The notes beneath the pieces are model-generated. The model saw only the letters and a program-made list of their open reading frames with translations, did not search any database and had not been told where the DNA came from. DNA of 64,000 bases from Labeo rohita (lineage: Eukaryota > Chordata > Actinopteri > Cypriniformes > Cyprinidae), in contig NC_066882.1 of assembly GCF_022985175.1 (NCBI RefSeq), positions 9,719,647 through 9,783,646 of the forward strand, written 5' to 3'. The position numbers were made by a program, and so were the translations under genes. Position 1 is the first letter of the stretch. Each line of letters starts with the position of its first letter. This document shows positions 24,448 to 36,870 of this stretch, piece by piece.

Positions 24448-25236
24448 TACACTACCAGTCAAAAGTTTTTGAACAGTACGATTTTTTATGTTTTTTTTAA
24501 CCCAAAGTATGAATTAAAATTTTGTACTATTTAAAATAACTGTTTTCTATTTTAATATATTTTAAAATGTTATTTATTCCTGTGGATTCAAAGCTGAATT
24601 TTTAGCATCATTACGCCAGTCACATGATCATTCAGAAATCATAATAATATTCTGATTTGCTGCTCTAAAGAGATGTATTATTATTATGTTGAAAACAGCT
24701 GAGTGTTTTTTTTTTCAGGTTTCTTTGATTAATACAAAAAGTTCAGAAGAACAGCATTTATCTGAAATAGAAATCTTTTGTAACATTATAAATGTCTTTA
24801 TCATCACTTTACCTCAAAAGCATCCTTGCTAAATAAAATAATTAATTTCTATCATTCTGAATAGTATAGTGTATAGCCTAATGTTACAAAAAGTTTTTTT
24901 TATTTCAGATAAATGCTGATCTTTGGATCATCAAAGAATCTCATCAAAGAATATTTATCAAAGAATCTCGAAAAAATGTACTTTTTTAAATATTAATAAT
25001 AATAGCTTCTTAAACAGCAAATCAGTGTATTAGAAAGACTTCTGAAGGATCATGTGACACTGAAGACTGGAGTATTAATGCTGAAAATGTAGCTTTCACC
25101 ACAGAAATAAATTACATTTTAAAATATATTCAAATAGAAAGCAATTATTTTAAATAGTAAAAATATTTCAACTGCTTTTGCTGTATTTTGAATCGAATAA
25201 ATGCAGGCCTGGTGAGCAGAAGATAATTAAAAAAAT
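24448..25236. mobile_element. Tc1/mariner-like MITE between zdhhc24 and kiz
   Basis: It starts TACACTACCAGTCAAAAG and ends near GCAGGCCTGGTGAGCAGAAG, losing the last part of the right end. It separates the head-to-head promoters. Confidence 0.65.
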
Positions 25237-25727
25237 AAATAAATAATGGGAACCTGATAATTTGACCCGACCTGACATATTATTATAAGTAGTCTTAGAT
25301 ATTAAATTAGATAATAAATTTTCATGTAGATCTACGGTCAGTTAATTATGAATTTGACTATTGTCTGAATGTAAGCATTTTCTTTGCTATCAATTGTTTA
25401 TTCGACATGTATTGCAATAAATGTGATTTTGGAATTTTTGTTTGAAGAACAGATTTCAGAAAATGTAGCCCATTCTAATTTAAGCATAATCCTCCATGTG
25501 TAACAATGCGACAGAGGTATTTGCGAAATAATCTAAGGTTGTAGAATATCGTGAATAGTCAAAGCCTTGATGTTAGTAGTAAGACGTAATCTATACAGAC
25601 TTACTACTACGATTTTCCTTTGACCACCCCTTTCCTTTTGACCCCCTTTCGCAAAGAATAATCCCTAATCTCATAATCCGCACTGCTGGTTGTTGAGAGA
25701 GCGACTGCCATTCAGAGCGAGTTTAAC

Positions 25728-28700
25728 ATGACATCCTTTACAAAGAGAGAGGAGGAGCGCCATGACAATTACCAAAGGAGCATGTACGAGAATCTACAAC
25801 ACAAGTGAGTGCTCGTGTGATCAGTTACTTTGTACTTTAGTTTGTTCATTTCGTCACAATCCCAGATCAGTTTATACTTATCCAAGTGATTTTTCTACTC
25901 AGTTATTATTTGACCTAAGTTCTCTATTTGGAATAGTTAATTTAATGATGTCTAGGTGTTGTGGTGCACGTTGTCATCATATTGTACAGTAAATATTGAT
26001 TTCATTGTGTACCTGTTCTTTCATACCGTTAAAACCCAGAAGAGGGCGCTATTGTCTGTCCACAAGAGTTGTAAAAATGACAGCGGTAATTCACCCAGAA
26101 CTGACTATTCTGTCTTTATTTACACACCGTCGTGTTGTTTGAAACATGTAGGACAGAAATAACATCACCTGTGTAAGATGTAGGTTATGTAAAATTAAAG
26201 TTCGCCATTCATCGTAGGCTATACCATAAGTAAAAATGATGCAATGAAAGTGAATGGTGACTCATTATGCCTATAACAAAGTAAACCATGCAGGTTTGGA
26301 ATAAAAATGACAGTATACTGCTCTTTTAAATCATTATGTACTCTTGGGTATGTGTTTTTAACATTACATGTCTGAATGATCTTTCTTATAATACTAGTCA
26401 GCAAAGGAGAATGCAGTTGCAGAATGATCTTCAATCACATCAGCGAAATCATCGCCTGTAAGAAACCTATATATTCATTAGACATCCTAACATCGATATT
26501 TGTTAAATTCAGAATTTGAGGATAAAGGCTTTGTTATATGGTATGTAATGGAATGTATCACTGTCCAAAAATAAGTTAATAAGCAGTGTTGGGAAGGTTA
26601 CTTTGGAAATGTAATAGGTTACAGATTACAAGTTACTTGATTTAAAATGTAATAAGCAGTGTAAATTTTCAATTACTTTATTAAAGTAATGTAACATTAC
26701 TTTTAATTACTTTTTGATTACTTTTCTAAATTTCTAATATTTTCAACTGTTAATCATTTTGAAACATTTAAACCAGGCAGAGTTAACCTTACAGTAGCAC
26801 TTAACACTGATTACTGTCAGACTTTTAAAATCCTTTATCACTTGAATTAAGATTATAATAAGGGATAATATACATCTTTATTTTCCGATAACAGCTGGCT
26901 GAATGTACATTATCTCACTTATTACACAGCTGCTTGATAGATTACCTAGATGTTTCGTGTCAAAATTATTAGACACGAAACACTGATCTGAGCTGAAATA
27001 TTTGAACGCAAAGTTTCCATGAAGAAATCAGTTGCTAGCAAGTTCAAATTAGACATTTTAGGGATACAGTGCAGTTTTCTTACACAACATTTCACCACAT
27101 AAATAATTAAGTAGTAGTACTAGTTTGTTAGTTTCTGATAATCCATTACAGTGTACAAAAAAAAAATAAAAAAAATGTTAGCGACTGCGTTTGTATGAAA
27201 CAATAGAGCAAGTCCACGATACCAGGATGACAGAATTAAGAAATTGTCCACATAATATTGAATTAAGCTTTAATATTTTATTAGCTAACCAAACACAAAG
27301 CTTCCGCCAAGAAAAATTATCAAGCATATAGCACTGACTTAAGTTGCCCCGAAATAGTCTGAGCTGTGTAATAATTTAATTTAAAGCACAGCCACCACAA
27401 ATTCAGACTTTTTTTTTTTTACTTATATTTTTGGGCTTTTTATGCCTTTTATTGTGATAGGACAGTAGAGAGATGACAGGAAAGAGCTGGAGAAGAGAGG
27501 GGAGCGGTGTCGGCAAAGGACCTCGAGACGGGAATCGAACTTGGGTCATAACAAGAAATAGTTTTATAGCTATGATACTGGGTTTAAAAATCAAATGTTT
27601 GCATAGTTATGACAGAAAACACTAGCATCTAATCAATGCCTGGGGAAAACAGTCTTAAAAAATAAAGTTTAGAAATAAAACAGTTATCGAATAAGCATGT
27701 GTCCTATTCTGTCCTAAACTCCTGAAACACTGGTGTCTCATTTTAGAGCAGTCAATGCAATTTAAATGAAGTCAATTAAATCTGTAAGTCTGGGTGGGTG
27801 TGTGAAAAATTTCAGATGTAATCCCCTTTGTAATCACTGGCATTTTTCAAAAGTAACTGTAATTTAATTACATATTTTTTCTCAGTAACTGTAACTAATT
27901 ACAATTACATTTATTTTGTAATTAAATTACATAATTCCGTTACATGTAACTTGTTACTCCACAACACTGTTAATAAGTATCATATTTTGGAACGAATGGG
28001 ATTAAACAAGCGTTCTATAGGAATAAGTAAGATCCTACAAGACACATTTTCCCGGATATGAGAATCATTTTATTTTGATTTTAGAGGATTCTAACATTTT
28101 TTTTTTTTTGTAAAAATCAGTGAATAATTTCATGATGTGTTTGTTGTGATATAGTAGCAAGGCTGCCTGGCTGCAGGGCCGCTGGTTGGAGATCAGTGAG
28201 CAGGAGCGCAGGGCTCAGATACACAACCAAAAGCTGTTGCAGGACTTTCAGAGAGCACAAGACACGCTCAATGACATGGTGGCCCGCACCGAAGCCATGA
28301 ACACTATACGGGTCAGCTAACACACAAAACTTCCCTGCCTTCCATGAATCTAAATGCACTGTCAGAAAAAAATAACTGTTACTGGAGCAGTCCTGGTAAA
28401 AGAATTGTATTATACTGTACCATATCTAGCCCTAAATGTTTATATTAGTACCTTAGAGTAATCATATCTACCCTTAAAGTCACCGTGAAAATTCAGATGT
28501 TTTTTACATTAACAAACAACAGTACAATGATCCAATCAGTTCCTGAAAGACAAATTCAAGTCAGTTCGTCTTATTCAAGAAGCCATTTCACTCAGATATG
28601 TCAAAATAAAGCAGATTATCACAATTTCCATTTAATGCTGACTTTAAGGTGCTACTATGTTGCTTTTAGAGAGAAATAAGGTATTAAAAATGACACTGTG

Positions 28701-31700
28701 ACAAACTGTTGCACTCTATCATATGACCTGCTTTTTGCATTTTGGCATTACATGTACTGTACATGATTATTTCGTTGTTGTTGAAATAACCTCCATGTTT
28801 TATCTTCAAAAGGTTCAGTATGAACAGTATCTGGAAGAGAGCTTCCCACGATGGCAACAAAGACTCAAAGACATAAGAGTTTCTGAGTCAAAGGTGCTTT
28901 TTAAAGAAAAGTAATTTCTTAAAGGTGTTATGACAAACATGAACAAAACTGTAGGTTATAGGTCTTTACTGAATGTCTGAGAATGTTACTGAAAAGTGCA
29001 TGGAAAACAGCGAACTTATATTGATTGTGATGTCTGATTTTTATCCAGCAGATAAAGCAGCACTTAAAGAGCTATATTCAGCAGATGGAGGAGGGCAAAG
29101 GTATCAAGGCTGAACACAGGTCTGACTTTAGAGGCCACCGTCTGTCCTCCAATTCTCCAGAACCACCTCAGCCTTCTCACACCATGCCAAACACTCATCA
29201 GACAGCAAAAGGTAATATGCTTAGCAATTTCTCATGCTCTATATCAACTGTTAACAAGGCCCTCTTTCTTTAGACATCAAGCAAAATGCTGAAAGATGCA
29301 ACCATCATCCTTACGTTCCTCCCACTTGGTTAAGTGGCTCACAGCCTTTTATTTCTGGACTCCCCCAAAACAATTTCCCAAAGGATTACAAAAACCTTCA
29401 AAACATTCAAGCCTTGAATCATCCCTTGCCACCCTACTATTCTTTACCTGGACATCAGTCACATTCTCCAGTCCAGCAAAAGCCACCATCAGTGGACCAT
29501 CTGTGGGCCGGTATTACGCCTACAGCTCACTTCACTCCTGCTGGTGCTTCCTGGCCACGACTTCCTGTGCTGAACCCCATGGCATGGGGTATGATGGATG
29601 TACCAGACCCCAGTGAGGAAAGAATCCAATGCAGTGAGACAGACAAGGAAAAGGTGACAAAAGAAACATTAAAACCAAATGAGGAGAGCTGCCAGAGACC
29701 AAAACACAGGAGAAATGTGAAAGAGAGTGATCGGTCTTGTGAGCTTGACTGTAGACCAGGTTAGTTGTTTTGTGAAATTTGGTGACTTAACATTGATTTG
29801 TTTCTCCGTGGAAGAAATATTACACGATATTAGTCTTATGTAAACAAAGTATCCTTATAAATGTATATTTTGTTTGCTTAAAGTGCGTCTATCAACCAAC
29901 CATGAAGAAAGTAGTGAAGGCTGTGCTGTGTCCTCTGAAGTCATGGTTTCTGGGGTGCAAAAACGGAGAAAGAAAAGAAACGGGACCAAATCAAACTCTA
30001 CAGAAAATAGGAACGAATCTCAAGAGTAAGCCAGATGAACAGAATAATTTTCACATTTTTAATCAGTCCATGCAGACAAATAAGATATGTTAGAAACGCA
30101 TCAAAACATTCTTGTCTTATTGTAACATCTTTCAACATTTATGTTTTAGCTCTTCCGCTATGTCACAAGATGCTTCAGATAGCCACTCAGACACAAAAAT
30201 CAATAAACCACAACAAAAACCATCTAAGAAGTGTAACAGCAAAGAATCCATTATCACTGAAAAGAATGTTGATGCAGTGAAACAAGATGAAGACGAACCA
30301 GATGAAAGCAGGAGCCAAGAAGTTTCTCAGAGTAGTATCAGCTCTGAAAAGAAAGATGGATCTGAAGGACTCAACGTTAGACAGGAAGATGATTCCGAAA
30401 GAGATGATGACAGTCAAGACATCATTGTTGCAGAGGAGAAAACAAGTCACAGAGAAGCTGAAGATTCTGAAGGAGATGATGAAAGTCATGACATAATTGT
30501 TGCAGAAGAGAAAACAAGTCAAAGAGAAGTTGAAGATGAAGAAGAGGATGAGGAAAGCGCAGATGGAGATGAGAAAGCAGGATTAATTGGTGAAGCACAG
30601 GGAGGTGATGAAGAAGAGAGTGAGAAAGTGATGGGAAAGAGAGATGAGACTGAGCCCAGTGATGAGCCAGAAATGGAAGGAGATGTTCCAGAGGACATTC
30701 CAGATAGTGGAGATGAAGGAGAGACAACGGAGGAAGAGGAGAGAGACAAGAGTTTTTATGAAAAGGAGACTGAAAAGACTCAAGGACGTGTAGAAGATGA
30801 GAGAGAAATTCAGAACAGGTACAGTACACTACCAGTCAAAAGATTTTGAACAGTAAGATTATTAATGTTTTTTAAAGATGGCTCACCAAGCCTGCATTTA
30901 TTTGATCCGAAGTACAACAAAAACAGTAAAATTTTAAAATATTTTTACTATTTAAAACAACTGCTTTTTTAAAATGTAATTTATTCCTGTGATTTCAAAG
31001 CTGAATTTTTAGCATCATTACTCCATGATCATTCAGAAATCATTCTAATATTCTGATTTGCTGCTCAAAAATATTTATTATTATTACGTTTAAAACAGCT
31101 GAGTATATATATTTTTTCAAGTTCAAAAGGACAGCATTTATCTGAGATAGAGATCACTTTTGGTAAACTCAGAGCATCCTTGCTAAATAAAAGTATTAAT
31201 TTCTATAATTTTATCTCTTTTTTGATCATTTTAAAATATATTCAACAGAAAACAGTTATTTTAATAAGTAAAAAGATTTCACAAAATTATTGCTGTCAAT
31301 ATTTCACAATGTTTTGCTGTATTTTGGATCAAATGCCGGCCTGGTGAGCAGAAGAGAATTCTTTAAAAAAAACATTAAAAATCTTATTGTTCAAAACCTT
31401 TTGATTGATAGTGTATATATTTAAATTTATGCAAATATCACTGTTCTTATTTTTAATATGAATCTTTTGCTAAGTGGACTAATACTGAATTTCTGCAGTC
31501 TTGAGGAGTCTGAGGAGGAAGAAGTTTACTATCAAGAAATAGAAGATGATGAGGAGGAAGATGATGAGGTTGTGATTGAGAAAGCATACCCCTGGTCAAG
31601 AGACCCTTTGGATGATCATACGAAATGCCCTGATGATGACGATGATGATATTGAAGGTCTTCTCAACCCTGTCAATGCACAAACACAGCAGTGAGTTTTG

Positions 31701-34700
31701 TGTTTTAATATTCTGTATTATATTGTATGTTTTGCTGTACGGGACTCTAACCTTTATTTATTCCCACAGGCAGGATGAGGAGACAGACCAATCAAATGGT
31801 ATGTTTCATTTTGCACAGTTTTGTACAATGAATCACATTAAATCTAGTTGATTTGCAGTACAAATGTGCAAACTATAGGATGAATTCAGGTAAATTGCAT
31901 AGGGATGCATCGAAATTTCAGCTGCCGAAAATTATTGGCTGAAAATGGCATTTTTGTTTTTTGGCCATAAGAGAACAATGGCCGAAAATATATGGTGTGT
32001 GGCACCCCACAGCTCTGGTCACAACCTCTGATAATAATAACTTTGTAGAACTATATATTTTTTGGATAATTAAAAAAAATTGATTCTGTTGCATAGAACT
32101 GAATAAAAGTAATATAGGGTAATTCCATGCAAATGTCAACCTTACCATGAAAAAATAAAGTTTACCAAAGGTTTTTACTATACTGATAGCACAAATGTCA
32201 ACATTTGGTGGTTCAAATACCCATGTGAGGTCTCTCTTTTTTAAAGCTTTAAGTTTTTAAAGCTTTTTTTTTTTTTTTTTAGTGCATGATTTTCGATAGT
32301 CTGGTTAAGTGTTATTTTCAGGCTTGTCACATCCATAACAGTACATATTTCTCATAAACAGACATATCAAAATTATATTGCAACAATTATATGTTCTGTG
32401 AAGAGCCATCGCTTCTCTATTTGTTGGGTATTATTGTGTCTGGTTTGTGCATTTTAATTTGCAGAAATCCTACAAAGTATGTAGTCTCTCAAAAACCTTG
32501 TCCTTTTTTTTCCATCCATAATGCATGATTATTTCTGTTTTTTAACATAGAAAACTTGTGCACAGAGAGAGATATTTTTCTAATGTTTAGACTCTATCAA
32601 CAAGGGTTTATTAAAATATAAACAGATAGTTCGGTAATTAGTAACACATACATTCTCTAAGCATTTATATGTCACATCCATAATGCTCGATTTGCCCTAT
32701 ATTAATATTTAATATTAATATATTTTCTGTTTTACTTCTAATAAAAGTATGGTTATTTTATTGGCTTGTATTTTTAAATGCAGTATCATTAAATTATTAA
32801 GTTAAATTAAAAGACATAAAAAATAATTTTATATTATTTAATAAAATAATAAATTATTAAAAAGCTGTTTCAGTTTTCGGCCAAGTGCATCCAGAATTTT
32901 TGGTTTTGGCCCAGAATTTTCATTTTGGTGCATCCCCAAAATCGTACCAGATTTGTCATTTACTTAAAGACTTAAAAGACTTTATTTTATTTGTTTTTTT
33001 TATTTTGACATTTTTTGGTGTATGCAAGACTGCTTATGGATTAATTTTATTTCTAAAATATAACATAGTTCTTGACTCATTTTGCTTCAGAGTCCAGAAT
33101 ATACATTGGACATTAAATGGCAACCCAACACAGTTTTAAATGTAACTCATATTTAATCTAGTTTTTAGGCCTAATAAGATCTGACAATGGGACTATCAAT
33201 GAAAACTAGCCTTCGGGCTAATGGGTTAATGCACACTGTCCCTTTCTGCAAAAAAAAAAAAAAAAATGTGTATCATATTTTTTTAACCTTGCATTGTTCA
33301 GTTCATAGTTTTTGAGTCTGATGTCTTGCTAGACTGTCTAGCTACAAAGTAACGGCATCAAAATACCATAGAGTGGTATGGAGTGTGTTTTCTTCTTTCT
33401 TTTAAAAATGTTATTTATTTAAAGGAGAAGTCCACTTCCAGAACAACAATTCACAAATAATTTACTCACCCCCTTGTCATCCAAGATGTTCATGTCTTTT
33501 TGTCTTTAGTCGTAAAGACATTATGGTTTTTGAGGAAAGCATTTCAGGATTTTTTTTCCATATAATGGACTTCCAAAATGAAGTTTAAATGCAGCTTCAA
33601 AGGGCTCTACGTGGTCCCAGCCGAGGAAGAAGGGTCTTATCTAGCGAAACGATTGTTCATTTTTTTCCGGAAAGTACTAATTTTTATACTTTTTAAGCAC
33701 AAAAGCTCGTGTAGCACAGGCTCTGGGATGCCCGTCCACGACGCTACGTACTATTGAATCACGTCAAAAGGTCATGTAGAACGTAGGCAGAACCACAGAC
33801 CCAGTGTTTACAAAGCGAACGCGCAAAGACTAAGAAAGTGCAAGTACATCTGTAAACGCTGTTTACAAACAAAAAGGTGCAACGATGCCCTCCTAAGTTG
33901 TAGGAGAAAATAAGATGTTTTGAGTTTTTCGCGTACTCAGTACACAGAAAATGAACTTACACGTGATTCGTAGTAGTGATGGGAGGTTCGGATCATTTTA
34001 CAGACTCGGACCTTTGAGTCTCATTCAGCAAAATTAACGAATCTTTTTTCAAGTCATTTCGTTCATTTTAGCAAAATATAATTAAAATGTTACGTGTTAC
34101 TTAACACATCTACTGCTTACACCAACGTTGATCACACTACAAACAAGATAAAACTATAATGCTATAAGAAACAGAAAAGATTAATTCATTGTTTACCTGG
34201 GTCTTTAGCCTATGATTAGCTCACCTCTTATCTGAATTTTTGAAAAACCCGAAGACTCGAAACAGGTGAACTAATTCCAGTACAGAACCTAATAGGATGT
34301 TGCGCATGCGCGACTGAACGAATCACTCCCCGAGACGACTCGTTCTTCCCGAGTCACATTGAAGATTCGTTCAAAACGACCCATTACTAATGCGTAGCAT
34401 CGCGGACGTGCATCCCAGAGCCTGTGCTACACAAGCTTTTGTGCTTAAAAAGTATACAAATTTTTATTTTTCGAAAAAAATAACTGATCGTTTCGCTAGA
34501 TAAGACCCTTATTCCTTGGTTGGGATCATTTAGAGCCCTTTGAGGCCGCATTTAAGCTGCGTTTTGGAAGTTCAAAATCGGGGGAACCAATGAAGTCCAT
34601 TATATGGAGAAAAATCCTGAAATGCTTTCCTCAAAAAACATAATTTCTTTAAGACTGAAGACAGAAAGACATGAACATCTTGGATGACAAGGGGCGTGAG

Positions 34701-34945
34701 AAAATTATTTGTAAATTGTTGTTCTGGAAGTGGACTTGTCCTTTATTGTCCTTATCTATCCACCTTTATATTACTGAAATTTAGTGAAATTTTATTATTT
34801 GCTTTTAACATAGTTTTACTTTTTTTTTTTTTATCCAGATCAACACTCTGGTTCAGAGGAGGAAAATCTACCACAGAAGAACCATCCTGCAGCTACAAAT
34901 GAGATAGTAGAGTCTGATGATGAGTTTGACCACTTCTATGATTAA
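25728..34945 (+). CDS. kiz: kizuna-like centrosomal protein, complete
   Basis: KIZ is a centrosomal substrate of PLK1 that keeps pericentriolar material intact at spindle poles. Exons: 25728-25804, 26407-26457, 28155-28311, 28813-28893, 29049-29211, 29274-29759, 29884-30025, 30150-30818, 31499-31690, 31770-31798, 34839-34945. The total is 2154 nt, 717 aa plus stop, in one frame throughout. The N-terminal 130 residues are coiled-coil-like and align with remembered human KIZ, e.g. EISEQERRAQIHNQ against EICESEKKAHTRNQ, followed by a Thr-Glu and Tyr-Glu pattern. The C-terminal half is very acidic, and the protein ends DDEFDHFYD, like the human end DDSDDFYD. Residues about 470-517 hold two copies of a 24-residue repeat. 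The middle is Pro/Ser-rich and basic. The overall similarity is low, so the call rests on the N and C termini, the architecture and the linkage to slc24a3 and foxa. The exon 5 acceptor is a CAGCAG tandem, so one Gln may be optional. Confidence 0.78.
26576..26583. repeat. 8-bp target-site duplication, left copy (TTAATAAG)
   Basis: Identical to 27970-27977, directly abutting the two ends of the hAT-like element at 26584-27969. Confidence 0.8.
26584..27969. mobile_element. non-autonomous hAT-like element in kiz intron 2
   Basis: The left end CAGTGTTGGGAAGGTTAC pairs with the right end GTTACTCCACAACACTG. Both are bordered by the exact 8-bp duplication TTAATAAG, the hAT signature. Sub-terminal repeats of GTAATTAAATTACA type are also seen. 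No transposase frame. A SINE is nested at 27408-27556. Confidence 0.85.
27408..27556 (-). mobile_element. tRNA-derived SINE nested in the hAT element
   Basis: The minus strand reads GACCCAAGTTCGATTCCC, a tRNA-type B box (GTTCGANTCC). It continues through CTGTCATCTCTCTACTGTCC and ends in poly(A), seen as a T run at 27409-27420 on the plus strand. This text is common to a teleost SINE. Confidence 0.6.
27970..27977. repeat. 8-bp target-site duplication, right copy (TTAATAAG)
   Basis: Perfect repeat of 26576-26583. Confidence 0.8.
30403..30546 (+). repeat. in-frame 72-nt tandem duplication in kiz exon 8
   Basis: Two 24-codon units, DD(D/E)S(Q/H)DIIVAEEKTS(H/Q)RE.., start at 30403 and 30475. A worn third start (DEESADGDE) follows. 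The two units keep the frame and the acidic character. Confidence 0.8.
30825..31415. mobile_element. Tc1/mariner-like MITE filling kiz intron 8
   Basis: It starts TACACTACCAGTCAAAAG, 6 nt after the kiz exon 8 boundary (30818), and ends TTTTGATTGATAGTGTA. Only about 83 nt of other sequence remain before exon 9 at 31499. Confidence 0.8.
31901..32936. mobile_element. hAT-like non-autonomous element in kiz intron 10
   Basis: The left end AGGGATGCATCGAAATTTC pairs with the right end ATTTTGGTGCATCCC, and TTTCGGCC-type text occurs inside both ends. This is a known cyprinid hAT-type end. I could not fix the target duplication. Confidence 0.65.
33419..34746. mobile_element. TTAA-flanked fold-back element carrying a nested hAT MITE
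   Basis: The left end TTAAAGGAGAAGTCCACTTC pairs with the right end GGAAGTGGACTTGTCCTTTA. The arms continue through ACACAAGCTTTTGTGCTTAA and its complement near 33700. The central part is interrupted by the element at 33974-34389. Confidence 0.75.
33974..34389. mobile_element. hAT-type MITE with 8-bp target duplication
   Basis: Ends TAGTGATGGG and CCCATTACTA. The flanks are ATTCGTAG (33966-33973) and ATGCGTAG (34390-34397), seven of eight identical. The interior repeats GAATC/GATTCGTTC text. Confidence 0.75.
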
Positions 34946-36230
34946 ACCAGAAACTAGAACAGAAAGATGGAAAACAATGGAAAGAGAAAACCAACAATGG
35001 ATGAATACGCTAGACAGAAGCTGCAATAATGTGATGCTTTCATAAAATGAGCAAGGTGCACACCCTAAACAGCAGCCTCAGACCAGCTAGGGAGCCACAA
35101 GGCCGAGCAATGAATAGAGGAATCAGATTACAAAGGGATGAAAGAGGAAAGAAAGGGATAAATAGATGCTGGGTGTCCCTCATCTTTTTTTGTTATTTGC
35201 TGGTAGCTTATCTGACTGTCCTGAAAGAACCACACCACTGTCACTCTGCAAACACAGGTGGATCCAGAGATGAAGAGAGAATAATAGAGGAGATGAATAG
35301 TGGATGACGTTAAATGAGAGAAGCCAAGTTATAGATTTTATTCTAAGCGCATAGCTGAAATGGTAACACTTTTGTAAAACAGTAAAGTGTTTCTTTAATC
35401 TAAATCAATGTTTTATTTATGTGCTATACTGAATCAAAGTGTTTGCCTTGAATTCTTCGGCATTAATTTAAATGTAGCAAGAGTTTGAACGCTTTCTCAT
35501 TCAGATAGGGAGCGTGGCCTGAAGCGAGGGGGATGAGTGGGGGTTTCGAGGGAAGAGGGGGCGCTACGGGAAGGAGTACAGGCCTGTCACTGCCTCTGAC
35601 TGATGGCTATTTGAACAGGCATATTTACCCGAGCCCTTGTGAAAGGAGACGGAGGGACACTAACGGAGACGTGCAGGCACAGACAGGCAATAAAAAGCTG
35701 GCCACTGTGTAAACAACATGGCCTAGTCTGTTCGGCCGCTGCCATGCCAACAGGGCAGCTTCCACTCTCCAGCCAATCACATGCCAGCTTTTTGACAAGT
35801 GGAACAAAACCCCTCATCAGATGTTTTAAGCAGCTATTGATTAAATGCTTATAAAATAAAATATTATCTTCTGCGGCTGGGTAGTTGATACTTTTTGGAA
35901 GTGACATGGTGTGACATGCTGTACTGTTTTAAAATACCATTTTATAATTTTTTTATAATTATTGAGCATGCAGATTTTTTTATAACTTCTAAATTTTGTA
36001 CTTCTAAAAACACTGGACCATTTAAAATAAACTAGTCAACTAGTCAAAGCGAAAAGGTAATTAGGAATGGTGTGAAGATTAAAAGGAATGATGTCCAGTA
36101 CATTAATATACACTAAACTGAATTACATTTGTATTTTTTATTTATAAATTATACATAAATTTAATGAAATTATTTATTTAGGATTTATTTAATAAATATC
36201 TTTCTCATGCACAATACTGTTCAGAGTTTT
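34946..36230. other. kiz 3' UTR and kiz-foxa intergenic region, left part
   Basis: Sequence after the kiz stop is free of recognised repeats to about 36000. A first AATAAA is at 35689-35694; none is obvious closer to the stop. A GC-richer island lies at 35500-35800 (AAGAGGGGGCGCTACGGG). I see no supported gene. Confidence 0.4.
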
Positions 36231-36486
36231 GGATTCAGTAAGATTTTTATTTTTATTTTTATTTTTTTTATAAAGTCTCTTATGCTCACTTACGCTTTGC
36301 CTTTATTTGAATACAACTATAGTAAAACAGTAGCATTGTGAAATATTAGTACAATAAACATAACAATAAAATAACAGTTTTCTATTTAAATTTAAATGTG
36401 CTTAAGAAACATGTCTTGTTATTTTCAATGTTGAAAAGAGTTGCTTAATGTGAATATAAAGTTAAAAACGTATTTTTTTATATAAA

Positions 36487-36492
36487 CATGTA

Positions 36493-36527
<35 letters not shown>

Positions 36528-36827
36528 GTTTGTTTTTGTGAATTGTGGGGATTTTCCATAGACTTCTGTAGATTTTATACTGACCAAACGATATTGTTTA
36601 TCCCCTCACCCAACCCTAACCCTAAACCTAACCCTTACAGAAAACATGTTTGCATTGTTACATTTTCAGATAAACATCATTTACTATTTTTAATAATTTT
36701 TTAACATTGTGGGGACCAAAGGCTGGTCCCCACAATGTCAAAAATTTCAGGTTTTACTATCCTTGTGGGGACATTTGGTCCCCACAATGTAGCAAAAAAT
36801 AAGTACACACACACACACACATGTATA

Positions 36828-36866
<39 letters not shown>

Positions 36867-36870
36867 CTGT
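36487..36870. repeat. GTGGGGACC-type repeat flanked by (TA)n, with telomere-like motif
   Basis: (TA)n runs lie at about 36497-36523 and 36829-36866. Between them is a common teleost repeat with inverted copies of GTGGGGACCA / TGGTCCCCACAATGT. The text CCCTAACCCTAAACCTAACC at about 36611-36632 is telomere-like but part of the repeat. Confidence 0.6.

Noticed and set aside
27500..27556. Possible tRNA gene
   Set aside because: Only a B-box-like string is present, followed by a SINE body and poly(A). No cloverleaf or A box of a functional tRNA is seen.
30422..30829. Minus-strand open frames rich in Leu/His and Ser
   Set aside because: They are antisense shadows of the acidic kiz exon 8, whose GAA/GAT codons read as Leu/Ser/His codons in reverse.
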